From positions 62,001 through 126,000 of the forward strand of contig JAPZLL010000057.1 in the NCBI GenBank assembly GCA_036250225.1: DNA of 64,000 nucleotides, written 5' to 3'. The number at the start of each line of letters is the position of its first letter. Position 1 is the stretch's first letter. This document shows, in pieces, positions 30,667-41,345 of the stretch. Below the pieces are notes generated by a model, which saw nothing but the letters and a program-made list of their open reading frames with translations, was not told the origin of the DNA and searched no databases. A program made the translations under genes and the position numbers. This stretch comes from Cercophora sp. LCS_1 (lineage: Eukaryota > Ascomycota > Sordariomycetes > Sordariales > Lasiosphaeriaceae).

Positions 30667-32645
30667 TTAAGCGACCTCAAAGGTCCTCTCGCCCCATCCG
30701 TAAGCCCTGTTCAAGCGACGAGCAAACACCAGAATCTTCTCTCCCTCGATATGGGGCTGATGCGGCCGATGGAGCGTCAACGGCTTCTGCACATCCATCG
30801 TCTTGGGCGGGAAGAAAGTAAAGACAGACCCAAACTTGGGTATAACAGGGAACCCTATCTCTCCCATGGCCGAAGTGAAGGTTGTCCAACTGGTCGAGCC
30901 CCGGGAAACAGACTTGGCAAACAGAGTCGAGAAAGTCTTTGCCGTGTCGGACCCGACTTTGAACGTCTGAGGTAGCACGTCCTCCTTCACTGACTCTGCC
31001 GTCTTGGTACCTGGGTGAGACGCAAACTCGAAGCTCGACGAAGCCGAAGGCCGTGTCTTCTCCTTCTCCCGACGCCGCTTCACTCGCTCCTTGGGCTGCT
31101 CAGGGATGACAACAGGCGTAGCCGGTGCCTCGATCTTGGCCAGCTTGGCCTTGGCCAGTTCGTGTTGGTGTTCAAGATCAAGAATGGACTCCTCGATCAG
31201 ATCCTGATACAAGAAGCCCAGCTTAGACCCAGCATTCTCGATGACAAACTCATCAAGGGCCTTGAGAGCACCCCCAGCCATGCCGGGCTCAAGAAGGTGG
31301 CCGATGGGAACGGCAAACTCGTGGAGGTCAATCGTTTTCTTCAGCTCGCTCAACTCAACGTCGAGATCCGCGCTCCGTGAAACAAACATCTGACCTTTCT
31401 TGCGAGACAAAGAAGGCATGAATATGACCGGAGACATCTCGTGAATGAATGCAACGATAACTGCGAGGTCGCCGAAAGCCTCAAACTCTCGCTCAACGAA
31501 TCGTTCACGCTCCGCGGGGTGAGAGTTGTGCAGATCACCCAGCTTCTTGACCCATTCGACGGCCTTGGCAGCGGTTGTGTCAGGCTGGCAGAGGCGAAGC
31601 ATGTGGTGGAGCTGGCATCCTCCCTGGTGAGATCCTCTGGGTTTCCCTTGATAACAATGCGCGCATTACCGGCCTTGTCGTAGACGTTGAAGACACGCTT
31701 AAACCACTTTGGGCCGAGCCCAGCCTGGACCTGGCGCTTGAAATTGGCTTGGGCACGGCCGTACTCTAGGTGACAGATGTTGGAGAGCTCCTGGAGAACG
31801 ATCGACTTGTAAGCCTTGTCATTGGTAGACTGCAGAATGGTGAGGAGATGGCTGATGTAGTTCCAGATTGCCGAAGCCCGGACTGAGTTGTGGACGGCCT
31901 CAAAGACGGCGGCGCTGATGTACTTGTCGGTATGGACGGGCATGATGCGTCCCTTCTCGTCTGGGACCAGCTCAGGGCGACTAAAGAAGCAAATGTTGAC
32001 ATCGTGGGTCAGGACGGTGGGTTCCGCCGACAGCAAGTCCAAGCGCTCCCGAAGCGCAGTCTTTTGGTCCTCGGCTACGGCGACAACATCCGGGAGGGAG
32101 AGCTTGCGGGGTGCCTCAAGCGTCATGTTCCCGACGGCGATTGCTAGCTGTTGCGCTGGCCCATTGTTAGATGGCTTGGCAGCCTGCTTCTTCTTCCTGG
32201 TCTTCGATCCTTCCTCGAGAATATCATCGATGATGACCACGAGGCCCTGGAGAAGATAGACTTGTCGTTGAAGGATCAGCTCGCCAGTCGACTGTGGAAT
32301 GCAATAGCCTGCTTGGATCAGGGGCGCAAAGCCAGCAAGTGTTTGCTCCTTCTCCTTGACAATCTTGAAGGATTTGCCGTACTCGTCGCCGTCCATGAAG
32401 AAGGTCCAGCAATCTTTGAAGTCGTTGGTGTGGCGGAGGTTCTGGTTCCGCATGCTGTTCTCAATGATGTCGCGGTCTCCGAGCCCATCATTGAAACCTG
32501 TCGCGTATTGCTCCGATGGCGAATGAGTGGTGCGGAACTTGAGGATGTCGACACCATCAGCTCTTTGACGGCAAACCAGCTCGGGGGATATTCTGGTGGT
32601 AATCGTGGTACATTCTTGCCGTTGCAAGTAATCCACGACCCCCAT
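30667..32645 (-). pseudogene. Large fungal protein of unknown family, split by a frameshift
   Basis: An open minus-strand frame from about 32645 ends its recognisable sequence at GNPEDLTREDA. Coding continues in the next frame as QLHHMLRLCQPDTTAAKAVE to a stop at 30667. The switch falls in a GATGCCAGCTCC context at about 31608-31614, where adding one C would restore DAQLHHML. The combined product would exceed 600 aa. It is helical and largely soluble, with a Lys/Arg-rich linker (PKERVKRRREKEKTRP) and a C-terminus FARRLNRAYGWGERTFEVA. The N-terminal part vaguely recalls DUF6604-type regions. The 5' end overlaps NACHT-WD40 debris, so its true start is probably lost. Confidence 0.6.
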
Positions 32646-32890
32646 CCCCAGCAGTATCCTTGCTGCACCTCATCGTCTAGCCAAAGTGCACGTACTGCGG
32701 CTGTATCGATACGCCCGGTATTGGTGAGAGGGTCGTGGCCAGCATGATGAAGTAATAAAGAGTTTTTACCACGTCTATGGATCACCTGTAGGCATTGCCC
32801 CGAAGTGGGATCCCAAATCTTGATCGTATCAAGACAGCGTGATATGAGTTGCTGGTCATCCGGCGAGAAGTTAACAGACCAACCCAACGT
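32567..32890 (-). pseudogene. C-terminal WD40 tail of a NACHT/NWD-type receptor
   Basis: The minus-strand frame begins with one WD40 repeat, GWSVNFSPDDQQLISRCLDT followed by IKIWDPTSGQCLQ. It continues to the standard tail of fungal NACHT-WD40 receptors: GWGSWITCNG, then LPPEYPPSWFAV. Only the last repeat and tail remain; no NACHT or N-terminal effector domain lies upstream. The frame then runs into the neighbouring gene's sequence. Fungal NWD proteins act in vegetative incompatibility and defence-like cell death. Confidence 0.72.
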
Positions 32891-32939
32891 GTCATGGCCT
32901 CACAATATCCATAGGCCTTACCCTAAAGTTGGTGTGACG

Positions 32940-33342
32940 ACCTCAGAGATCCTAACCCTGACGGCGGGGTGTATGAGCTGGTTTTGGGAAACACGCTTTG
33001 CCGCACCCCGCATTGGCAATCGTATCAAACTTGGTATTTGGCAACAGTAGCAGTACCTTCGGCCATCTTGTCGGGACGTTCAAAACGGCTCAGAAACTCC
33101 TGGACGCCGGCTTCACGAGCTACAATCACCAAGACAACTCAGGAGAACACTGCCTCTTTCAGGCAGTGAGGTTCCTCAACAGCCCTCTTGTCAACTTGCT
33201 TCTATCAGCCGGCGTGATCACAGGTATCTGGAACAACAAGGGTAACACGTGTCTTCACGAGGTTGTCGAGAAGATTGGATGCTTTCTAGATCCAGGATTG
33301 GCTAAAGCTCTGACCGTCTTCCGCATTGTCCACCGTAGATGA
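32940..33342 (+). pseudogene. Ankyrin-repeat fragment
   Basis: The plus-strand frame to 33342 contains ankyrin-like units: AQKLLDAGFTSYNHQDNSGE, HCLFQAVRFLNSPLVNLLLS and AGVITGIWNNKGNTCLHEVV. There is no start or N-terminal domain in front, and the frame ends soon afterwards. It sits head to head with the WD40 tail. It is probably a fragment of a larger ankyrin or NLR-type protein. Confidence 0.6.
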
Positions 33343-33943
33343 TTGCCAAACCGCAAAAGAATAGACAAGAACACGCGCAAGGAAATACTAAGTTCTCATC
33401 TGATGGGATTCCCGCGTGCTCATTCCTGGGCGCATCATTGATATTCTTCAACAATATTCTTCTATAACTAGCCACTTTAGGACTGGTCGTTGATTCTAGC
33501 TTCACTGGGAGGTGGCGTCGTGCCGAGCCTCTGGGACGCGAGCGGTTGTTCAGGAGGACGTGGCAGAATGCCACCACTGCGGATATGAGTGTTTGGGTCC
33601 CTTGAGGGGTGGGTGCCTTTGAGATGGTGTTTTGTTTCCCGTCTGCTGGTTCCACGCTGCTCCCTTTTTAACGGTCCTTGAGTAGCAAGGGCTGAGGGGC
33701 TAAGGGGTCGGCTTTGGGTCAGGTGCGCCTCGCAGTAATCCTTGTTTCTAACGTTTAAAACAATAATAGCCCATGATTCTTTCACTTCTAGAGTATTGTT
33801 ACAGTCCTCATGAGTATGACTTCCTAATTTGTTACCACCTTCCTTATTCAACCCGCCCCATGAGTTATCCGATGGCATGGCAACTCACGTATTTCACCAA
33901 TCCCCGAAAAGTCGAACCCCTCGCGCAATCTGGGCCCGAATCA
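33343..33943. other. Intergenic 33.3-33.9 kb
   Basis: Nothing recognised; the open frames at 33302-33878 appear random. Confidence 0.4.
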
Positions 33944-34686
33944 CTATTCGTCCGTCCTCTCCCTTCTCAACACCTGCGTCGTCCCAGCAAACGCCGTTCG
34001 CGTGAAATACGTGTTGGTCGAGAAGAAGAGGAACGATCGCGCGGCGACGCGCTCGTCGTCGAAACCGAAGCGGCCAAACATGTATTCCCCACCGGGACAG
34101 CAGAGCCATGCGCCGCTGGACGACCACCCGCTCTGGGCGGGTTGCTGGGTTTCCCAGCGGGAGATCATGGTTGTTGCGCAGGCAATGCCGACGATGCCGA
34201 GGGAGTTGGCGGCGGCGAGCATGTCGTTTATATCTTCGGATATGTCGTTGGGAACAGCATCTTTGGAGCGCGTGTCGTAGTAGCCCCAGTCGTAGCGGTT
34301 GATGACGAAGACGCCGGCGGCGGAGGTTTCGTTGGTGTTGGTTGGGCTGCCGCTGTTGGACCCGTAGGGGGAGCCGGAGATGGAGAGGATTTTGGAGATT
34401 TCGGTAAGGGGGTTGGTGGAGGAGTGGGCGAGGAACCACGCGGAGGCGGTGCTGGTGGTCAGGTTGATGAGTTGGTAGGCGTTCCAGGTTCCGTTGAGGG
34501 CTGCGATGTTGTATTCGATGCGGCGGGTTCTGACGGTGCCAGATGCCTGGAAGCGGACGTTCGGAAGGCCCTGCAAGGGCGGGGAAGAGGCGCCGTTGCA
34601 GATGTTGTGCAGTGCGCCGAAGCAGAGGCGACCTGAGCCCACGTTGATGGCTGGAGTGGAGGCTATGGCGGGGCGGTTTGCTGATG
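33944..34686 (-). CDS. Exon of an unidentified, probably secreted protein (5' exon unresolved)
   Basis: The open frame continues to 34801 only with a TTG start and has no ATG until deep inside. A CTAAC branch site 17 bases before a TTTCAG acceptor at 34687-34689 marks an intron, so the exon starts at 34686. Its about 247 residues include two N-glycosylation-type sequons (NGTW, NLTT), Cys pairs (LCFGALHNIC, WLCCPGG) and RYDWGYYDTRSKDAVPND. I could not place the first exon in phase. No family is recognised. The antisense frame 33773-34636 is a GC-skew shadow. Confidence 0.45.
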
Positions 34687-36718
34687 CTGAAATGGGCGAA
34701 TATTCGTTAGGTTGACGATGGCTGGCGACTAGTTCTGACGAGGTGGGAACAAGGACGATAGTTGATACGTTGGGGCCTAGTCCTGTTCGCTGCTTTGGCA
34801 ATGAGGGGTTGCTAAGCCCTTCAAAAAGGGGCTAGATCGGCGGGGCAACAAGTGGAGAGACCATCCCGTAGCGAGGCACATCAAGGGCATTTTCATAATG
34901 CTAGAAATAACGGTGTAATACCACCAGTCCAAATTTTGCCTATCCCTGTCAGAAAACTACAATGATCCTGATACCGGAGAGGCTTGTCACTCCAAAGTCG
35001 CCTAGGCGATAATGCCCCGCAGCTGGTGTCGTCGAGCAAAAGGGAGTCGGTTGCAGTTCTTTTATGCCAATTTGTGCACGACATCTGCGGAGGTCCAAGT
35101 CCGAAACAGGCGATTTCCTCAACACCGTGGACCTACAACTAAGTTAGTCCTTTTTCCAAATTGATTAAGGGGTTTGGACCCAACATAAAGGCCTCCTGTA
35201 ACAAACGAAGACGCTAATTATTATCCTGAAGACCTCGAATATTTTAATATGGGCATTTTATTTAGAATCGTACTATTTAGAATTACTTCAAGCGCCCGCA
35301 ACTGGGTAAATATCAAATTTGCATGCGGCATGGTTTGTGAAAACTCAGTCCGTACCCAACGGCGGTCAAGACTTAAGACTAAGTGTCACGCGACTTGATG
35401 ATTGAAGGTGTTTCAAAACGAGATGGGATGATGAGGGAGGGGGGTCGGTGAGCTCGGATTGCAGCTTTGCCCAGCGCGTGCTAGCGTGTTTCTACCCGCA
35501 ACGCGTTGAGCCAATTGACGTGAGCTCCCCTCGTGACATCACCGGAGCTGACACTGTGTAAAATGGTAGTCTAGACACTGCGTGAGATGACCAAGCAAGA
35601 TGTCTTGGTGGAAATACAAGAGAAAAAAGGAATGATACAAAAAAACCGAGGAATCAGCAGGGGATGAAGAACGCCAAGGAAATGTGATGAGATGAAATAA
35701 CAGCTGGGGTGGAATGAGATGAGGCGAAAGGTATGAGGCGAAAGGCATGAGACACCGTACATGAGATGAAAGTTGAGAAACAGGATGAACCTATGAGATG
35801 AGATGAGCTCAAAGAGTGTGGAAAACAACAATCTTGCATCAAACAATCCGACCGACTTTTGTTTCCAAGCATCATCACAAGCATCCCTTCAAACTTCAAA
35901 TCTCACCCACGACTTTCACCAACATAACACCAAATGCATAAAATTCATTAAATCCACAAATTCCATCAGCTTTCTCAACACTTCGAGCCCCGTCCCTTCC
36001 ATTCAGCTGCCCACCCTCACCTCCAAAAACGCCAAGCCCCAACCTTCAACCCCACCACGGGACGGCAGATATCTCAGCATCACCCCCTCCAAGTCCCAGG
36101 TTCCATTCCCTCCCGTCTTTTTCTGTGCAGCACCAATCAGACCGCTTTCCACCCTCCAACCCCAACGCCACAGCGTAGCAAACCAACGCAAGTCGACGTT
36201 CCGCCCTTACGTAGTTTGGCAAAAGCTCAAACAAGTCCCAGCGAGTGCCGGACCAAGTTGAGGAGGGATCCAAGCTGTAGGTTGCCATCCGTCGGGCGGT
36301 CATCCCGGGTGAATACGTACGCAATCCAACCTCGTCCAAACTCAGCGAAAAACGGAACATGACATCAGAAGTAGAGAAAAAAAAAAGGGATCGTCGGAAA
36401 GTGCCAAAGGGATCGGTCACCCGATCTTCCCGAAATGAAACGCCCTTTCCCTTTTCCCAAAAACCGGGGTAGTATTTGCGGTCCAAGGAAACTTGCCCTG
36501 CTTACCCGACGAGCAGGAAGTTGGATCGGGGACTTTCTTTACCCGCAGCTATATTACCTGACACATGCCAGGTCGGTCCAGCCCCCGCTTTAAGGGACGC
36601 GCGGGTATAAGTCTTGGTGCTTTTCCCTTTGACGACCACCTTCGGACAATAATCGCCATCGGAACTTTGCTCCACCCAAGACTACATTATCCTCAAGCTT
36701 ATACAAACAGATAATACA
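34687..36718. other. 2-kb non-coding stretch with AT-rich and GATGA-rich segments
   Basis: No gene is seen. Bases 35130-35290 are AT-rich (TTTAGAAT repeats), suggesting an old RIP-altered element. Bases 35580-35820 contain many ATGAGATGAG-type imperfect repeats. TATAAG at 36606-36611 lies about 110 bases before the next gene. The open frame 35803-36261 has no protein-like features. Confidence 0.5.
36606..36611 (+). promoter_or_regulatory. TATA-like element of the small secreted protein gene
   Basis: TATAAG within GCGGGTATAAGTCTT, about 110 bases upstream of the ATG at 36719. This is a sequence match only. Confidence 0.35.
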
Positions 36719-37261
36719 ATGCGCTCAGCAGCAATCCTCTCCCTTGCCGCCATGTGTCTTGGCGCGGCAGCCCAAGGCGTCATCGGCAAGGGCCAGTTCC
36801 GCGCCATCTCCAACGAAAAAGAGCATCTCGACCTAGGCTGCATCACCAACGTCGGCCGATGGACAACCGACGAGACGCAATGCGGCGTGTTTGAGGCCAC
36901 ACCCGTTGGCGACAGGGCATTCACGAGTGATCGGTCCTTCAGCTTCACGCTCAAGAGCGCCGCCGGGACATGCTGGGCGTACGGTGCCAAGTTCTTGTGC
37001 GAGGAGGATGGAGAGCCGTTTATCTTTGGGGTAAGTCCAAATCACCTTGGTCAGGATGCACGCTAACGGATATAGACGTGGCCTGACGTCTGGCCGATTG
37101 GACTGCCAGGTGTGTCGATTCTGAGGTACGGACAATATGGCTTGATGGCCAGTGTTGCTGGAGGTCCGCCGGCGAGGACAGCGGAGCCGCAGGAGATCAG
37201 ATTCACTTCGTACACCGAGCCTGGGCAACGGATTTGGTTGAAGTGGGAACAGTTGGAGTGA
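36719..37261 (+). CDS. Small secreted protein, unknown function
   Basis: Exons 36719..37030 and 37076..37261, 165 aa. The 45-bp phase-0 intron has GTAAGT, a GCTAACG branch and TATAG. A signal peptide covers about residues 1-19 (MRSAAILSLAAMCLGAAAQG). The mature chain has four cysteines (LGCITN, QCGVF, TCWAYG, FLCEED), probably two disulfides, and no transmembrane helix. It looks like a compact beta-rich secreted protein of the kind common among fungal effectors. I recognise no named family. The nearby HET remnant is on the other strand. Confidence 0.75.
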
Positions 37262-37526
37262 TCCAATGTGCGCAAGCGGAATTCCTCCACTGGTATATCC
37301 AAGATCCCAATGCATCACTCAACATCCAAGCGCCTTGAAGGGGGATTAGAAAGGCATTGTGATTTTTTGTTGACGCCTATCGGGATTTACAATACCTGTC
37401 CAGGGGTCACCTCTGGAAGTGGCATCAACTGGATTTAGCGCGCCTGTTTCTTGGTCATTAGGTGACTTGTCGCGGCTACGCTGTGCGATGCAGCGAAACT
37501 GGGGGTGCGGAAAACGGCTGTCTTTC

Positions 37527-37766
37527 TTAGATCAGCAGAATCGATTCTTCGCGATACCAGCCGGCCTTCAGGATCTCTCCGTACATGAAGCCGTGAACAA
37601 ATGCAGATCCAATGAGCCTGTACCCGCCAGCTTCGGTTGGTCGGATGACGAAGAGCTGTCTGGCACCATGAAACAGGGAGTTCACGACCCTAAAATCGGC
37701 ACCATGGATTTCCCTTTTCTTCTTCAGAACTGAGCTAGGCTGAGCCAGACTGAGCAAGGGGGACAC
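37527..37766 (-). pseudogene. Orphan C-terminus of a HET-domain protein
   Basis: The minus-strand frame reads LFVIRPTEAGGYRLIGSAFV, then HGFMYGEILKAGWYREESIL and a stop. This is the C-terminal signature of fungal HET proteins (compare FIIRERSS...LVGCAYMHGLMNGEALL in the HET gene at 60-62 kb). No HET domain lies upstream. The adjoining sequence at 37681-37760 recurs in diverged form at 59131-59215. Confidence 0.68.
37681..37760. repeat. Copy A of an 80-bp repeat shared with 59.1 kb
   Basis: CCTAAAATCGGCACCATGGA ... TAGGCTGAGCCAGACTGAGC here matches CCTAAAATCGACACCACGAA ... TAGGCTGAGCCAGACTGAGC at 59133-59210, same orientation, with a short indel. It overlaps the 5' side of the orphan HET C-terminus, so the unit is part of a decayed HET family. 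Confidence 0.6.
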
Positions 37767-38611
37767 TATTCTGGTCCAGCTCGGCTATAGTTGCCACGGT
37801 CCAAAATGGCCGTGGAGTTGCGAGGCCCCAGTTTTGGGTCCTCGTATCGGCACACACCAACCACTACCACCACCACCTCACCCACCACCACAACCTCCTC
37901 AAACACCTAACCGCGCTTTTCTTTACTCAAAAGACAGAGAAAAAATCTGCCGTTTAACACTCTCGCTAATGCCGTTGCGCCTAAGTTGAATTATCCATTT
38001 CTCTCAAAAACAACGGGTCAGCACTTGGCTTGAGATTGCTAAAGGAGAAAGTCATGGAGGGAGTGGCCAACTGCTCTGAACGTCGGTCACTAATTCCGCT
38101 ACTGTGCAAGCTTACGAATACAGTAATGAATCGCCGCCTTTCAAAGTAAGGAGACGCGTCACAGGAAGCAGCTGCCTGAACAGGAGTTCGCCGAGCGCGG
38201 GATAAAAAGACGAAGGATTGGCTGGGAGCCTACAATCCTGGAAGGTACCAGAAAGATGTATTGTACCGATTACCTAGCCGCAGATTCACTGACATATACG
38301 AATCCTACCTGGGTAGAGACGCATGGATAGAATCAGTAAGGCTGAGTTACAAAGGAACGAGACAGGCAGTTGTTATTGGCTCAACAGACAATCGTCGCCG
38401 CTGAGGAGGCCAGTCATAAGGTCCCAAGCGGCGGAGGAGGGCACCGGAGCCAGACCCGGCCCCCCTGGTTGCAGAGGTGCAGGAGATGATAATTTATGGG
38501 CTGGATAGGATGCGGGAGGTAAAGGAGATGTAGATTGCATTTTGAACTATAGAATTTGGCTAGGAATTGGATGTTTTGGACGTTGGTTGCGACGGGGGGT
38601 AGCCATGCACA
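37767..38611. other. Intergenic 37.8-38.6 kb
   Basis: A CCA/CAC-rich patch lies near 37855-37910. No gene is seen. Confidence 0.45.
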
Positions 38612-40203
38612 TCATGTCCGGTTGTTGGGGTGTCCGGTTATGGGGTCGCCTCTTCCAAGGTCCATAAGGCAGTCTTTGCCGGGCAGCTCATTCGGGTTGA
38701 TCGAGCTTGGCTCCTTTGCTTGTCTTAGGTTCGGCAATGTGGGATCGACCTGCTCCGTGGGCCACCGCATCCACCCCGCTACGGATTGGTTGTGCGCGAG
38801 GAGCTCGTTGACCCTGGTGACCATGTGCATCGCCCAACCCTCAATGAACCATTCGTCCCTCACGGCGTCACCACCGAGAAGCACAGCGTAGTGCGCCAGC
38901 ACCAGTAGAGCGGGCGGCTCGCGGCGGCGGACGCGTGCGATGAAGTCGCTCCCCGTGCGGTACAGCCAGCCGAACACAAACTGGTTCTCAAGTGGCCCAT
39001 CGTACGACACCTCCTGGCCGGGGACCCGCCGCCCGTACGTTGCCGCATAGATGCCGATGAGGTCGTCAAGCGCCTCGAGGCAGCCGGCGGCATCCGACAC
39101 CACGAGGAAAGCTCGCAACCCGTCCAGCGCGGCCTCCCACTCGAGCCGCGGGAAGCCGTCGCGCGCGTAGACGGGCCGGTTCAGGGTCAACTGTGGCGCG
39201 TCCACGCTCGGGTCGGGGCCGAGCGGCGCCATAGCCCCGGCGAAGAGCACGTCTGGGCTGAAGGACTGGCGCATGAGCCGCACGCCATAGACAAAGGGCA
39301 TCCAGCCAGAAGCGTTGTTGCTGTTATTGTTATTGTTGTTGCCCACGGCGGCACCCGAGTCCTCGGCGCAGTCGCCGCCGTCACCGTCCCCGTCAGCGGT
39401 GCAGACGAGTAGATCGTTGCGGCTCGTCGGCCCGGCCGCGAAGGTGCAGTAACTCGTCAGCACGGCGGCGAGGTACAGCGCGCCGCAGTTTTCGGGGCGA
39501 ACGCACGACAGCTGCGCCGAGAAGCTCGCTAGGCCGGCCGCGAGGTGACGTTGCGCCGCTGACAAGTAGTCGCAGCGGCCCCGAGGTCGGAGGATGCCAC
39601 TATCGTCTATCGCCGCTTTTCTAGCGAGGTAAGCAATATGATATGCGGCCGAAGCTAGGATTAAGTGCAGGACGAAGGGGTGGCTTAGGCCCACGTGCAG
39701 CGCATTGCGCGTCCAGAAGGCGCGCATCACGGAGCCGTCGCCGGCGAGGGTTTCGGCGGTGGTAGTGATGAAGTAGGCAAGCAGCTCGGCGTGGTCGGCG
39801 TTGATCGGTGCTGCCTCGACAATGTCTGTGGCGGCAGCGGAGGGGCTGGACGATGCTGCGGCTGTGCTGGGGGATCCTGCGACGCTGGCATTCTGAGAAG
39901 CTATCCAGGTCTTCCGGGGTCGACCCCGACCACGGCGCGCTGCCGGACCGGCGACAGCGTCATGACGTAGCGATTCGAGGCGCGTTTCTGGTGCGAGATC
40001 ACATGTCGTGCCGAAGCTGATGCAGTTGCTGCACGGCTTCCGCTCGTCGCACTGCTAACAGTTATATGTCTGATATTTTGCTTGATGGTTTATTTAAGAC
40101 TAGACCAAACCTTTACCTTGCGACGCTTGCAGACGCTGCAGCCAGCGCGCGACTTGCGATGGGGTCGAATGGATTTTCTGGATGATGTTGCTGCGTGGTC
40201 CAT
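38612..40203 (-). CDS. Zn2Cys6 transcription factor with AT-hook
   Basis: Exon 1 (40203..40111) encodes MDHAATSSRKSIRPHRKSRA and then GCSVCKRRKVK. A 59-bp phase-0 intron (GTTTGG to TAGCAG) joins it to exon 2 (40051..38612), which opens CDERKPCSNCISFGTTCDL. The joined cluster is C-x2-C-x6-C-x5-C-x2-C-x6-C, exact for a fungal binuclear zinc cluster. An AT-hook (RRGRGRPRKTW) follows near residue 70. The remaining about 400 residues are the helical fungal-specific regulatory half of the UPC2-like type. Total 510 aa. The N-run (GNNNNNNSNN) is from a microsatellite. It is transcribed divergently from an RTA1-family gene 1.1 kb away, a plausible target. Confidence 0.86.
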
Positions 40204-41345
40204 TTTTATCGTCAGTCCTTGGTCCGGGACGGTCAGACAGTACCTTTTTCGCATTCTCGGTGCGAAAAATAAGCTGCGGACGGATAAGGGGTGTTCTTTT
40301 TCCCGATTTTTTGCCGAAATCGGCTTTCAAAAGCGATCTGGGAGACCCACTTTAGCAACGTGTTGCAAATCTGGCTTACGTGAACCCTCAGCCAGGGTTG
40401 TGTGTGGCAACGGACCCCTGACGAAGCTATTCCCACTTCGCGCGCCACGACGCGCCAACCGGCCCCAGCAACGCGCCCGGACCATGGCGCTCTCTCGGAT
40501 CGGAGGAGCGGCGCGTTCGACGCGCTTCTTCCTCTTTCCTCTTCAAGTTCAGCGTGCTCGTAGAGTGGCCTAGGTAGTTGCAATATACTGCCTCGAGACC
40601 GTTACAAATTCCACAATGCCACCACAACGCCGTGATGCCGCGGTGGTTACTCTATGCTACACCTTTTGCTAATATTGGACGCCACCTAGTGTAAAGGGAG
40701 CGCCAGAAAAGAGCTATCGTAATCCTACATCGTAAAGATTAACTTCCTTGATATTATTACAGGCATTTAGGGCCTGAGAAGCGCGCTTACCAGCCATTTC
40801 CGCCGTGTGGAAGCTTTACGGTACCCAGCCGTCGATCTATCTATCCATAACGGTGGCACACCACTCTGGTGGCGGAATAACACGAAACTCCAGCTCAGCA
40901 GGAGATTCAGCAACCAAGCGATTGTGGAACGGCTTTCTGTTTCCGCCATTTGCGGCTGACTCGAGGAGTCCACAAAAGTGGCCAGTCGGTGGAGAAAGTC
41001 GACTTCAGCAGACTCAAAAAGTCCTGTCAAAACGGCACTTGGCTAACTCCGGTGCATGACGTGGCCAGGGATCCACTGTGTCCAAGCGCTCTGCCGCGGA
41101 CAAAAGCGAAAAATCGCCAATTTTCGGATTCCAAGACGGCCACAACAGGTGGACCAACTCAGCCCCTACAACACCAAGAGTGCCTGGTCTGGGTCATATC
41201 GATCTCATCCTTATATATCTCCAGTGTTTCGCGGTTTCGTGATTGCCCAGCATGTTATCTTCGGTGTGTAGCGACGACTCCACAACATCGGTCAGCACCT
41301 CATCGATTACGAAAAAGGCACGACCGCAGAACATCGCACTTCGCA
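40204..41345. other. Divergent promoter, Zn2Cys6 factor / RTA1 gene
   Basis: A 1.1-kb shared upstream region. No coding signal is seen. It is a candidate site for control by the neighbouring zinc-cluster factor; I could not single out a CGG-type operator with confidence. Confidence 0.4.

Noticed and set aside
33773..34636. 287-codon plus-strand frame, Gly/Val/Glu-rich
   Set aside because: It is antisense to a better minus-strand exon, and the GGCGG-type bias of that exon explains the open frame.
35803..36261. 152-codon frame starting MSSKSVENNN
   Set aside because: Ser/Pro/Asn-rich random-like composition, no signal peptide, no homology I recognise.
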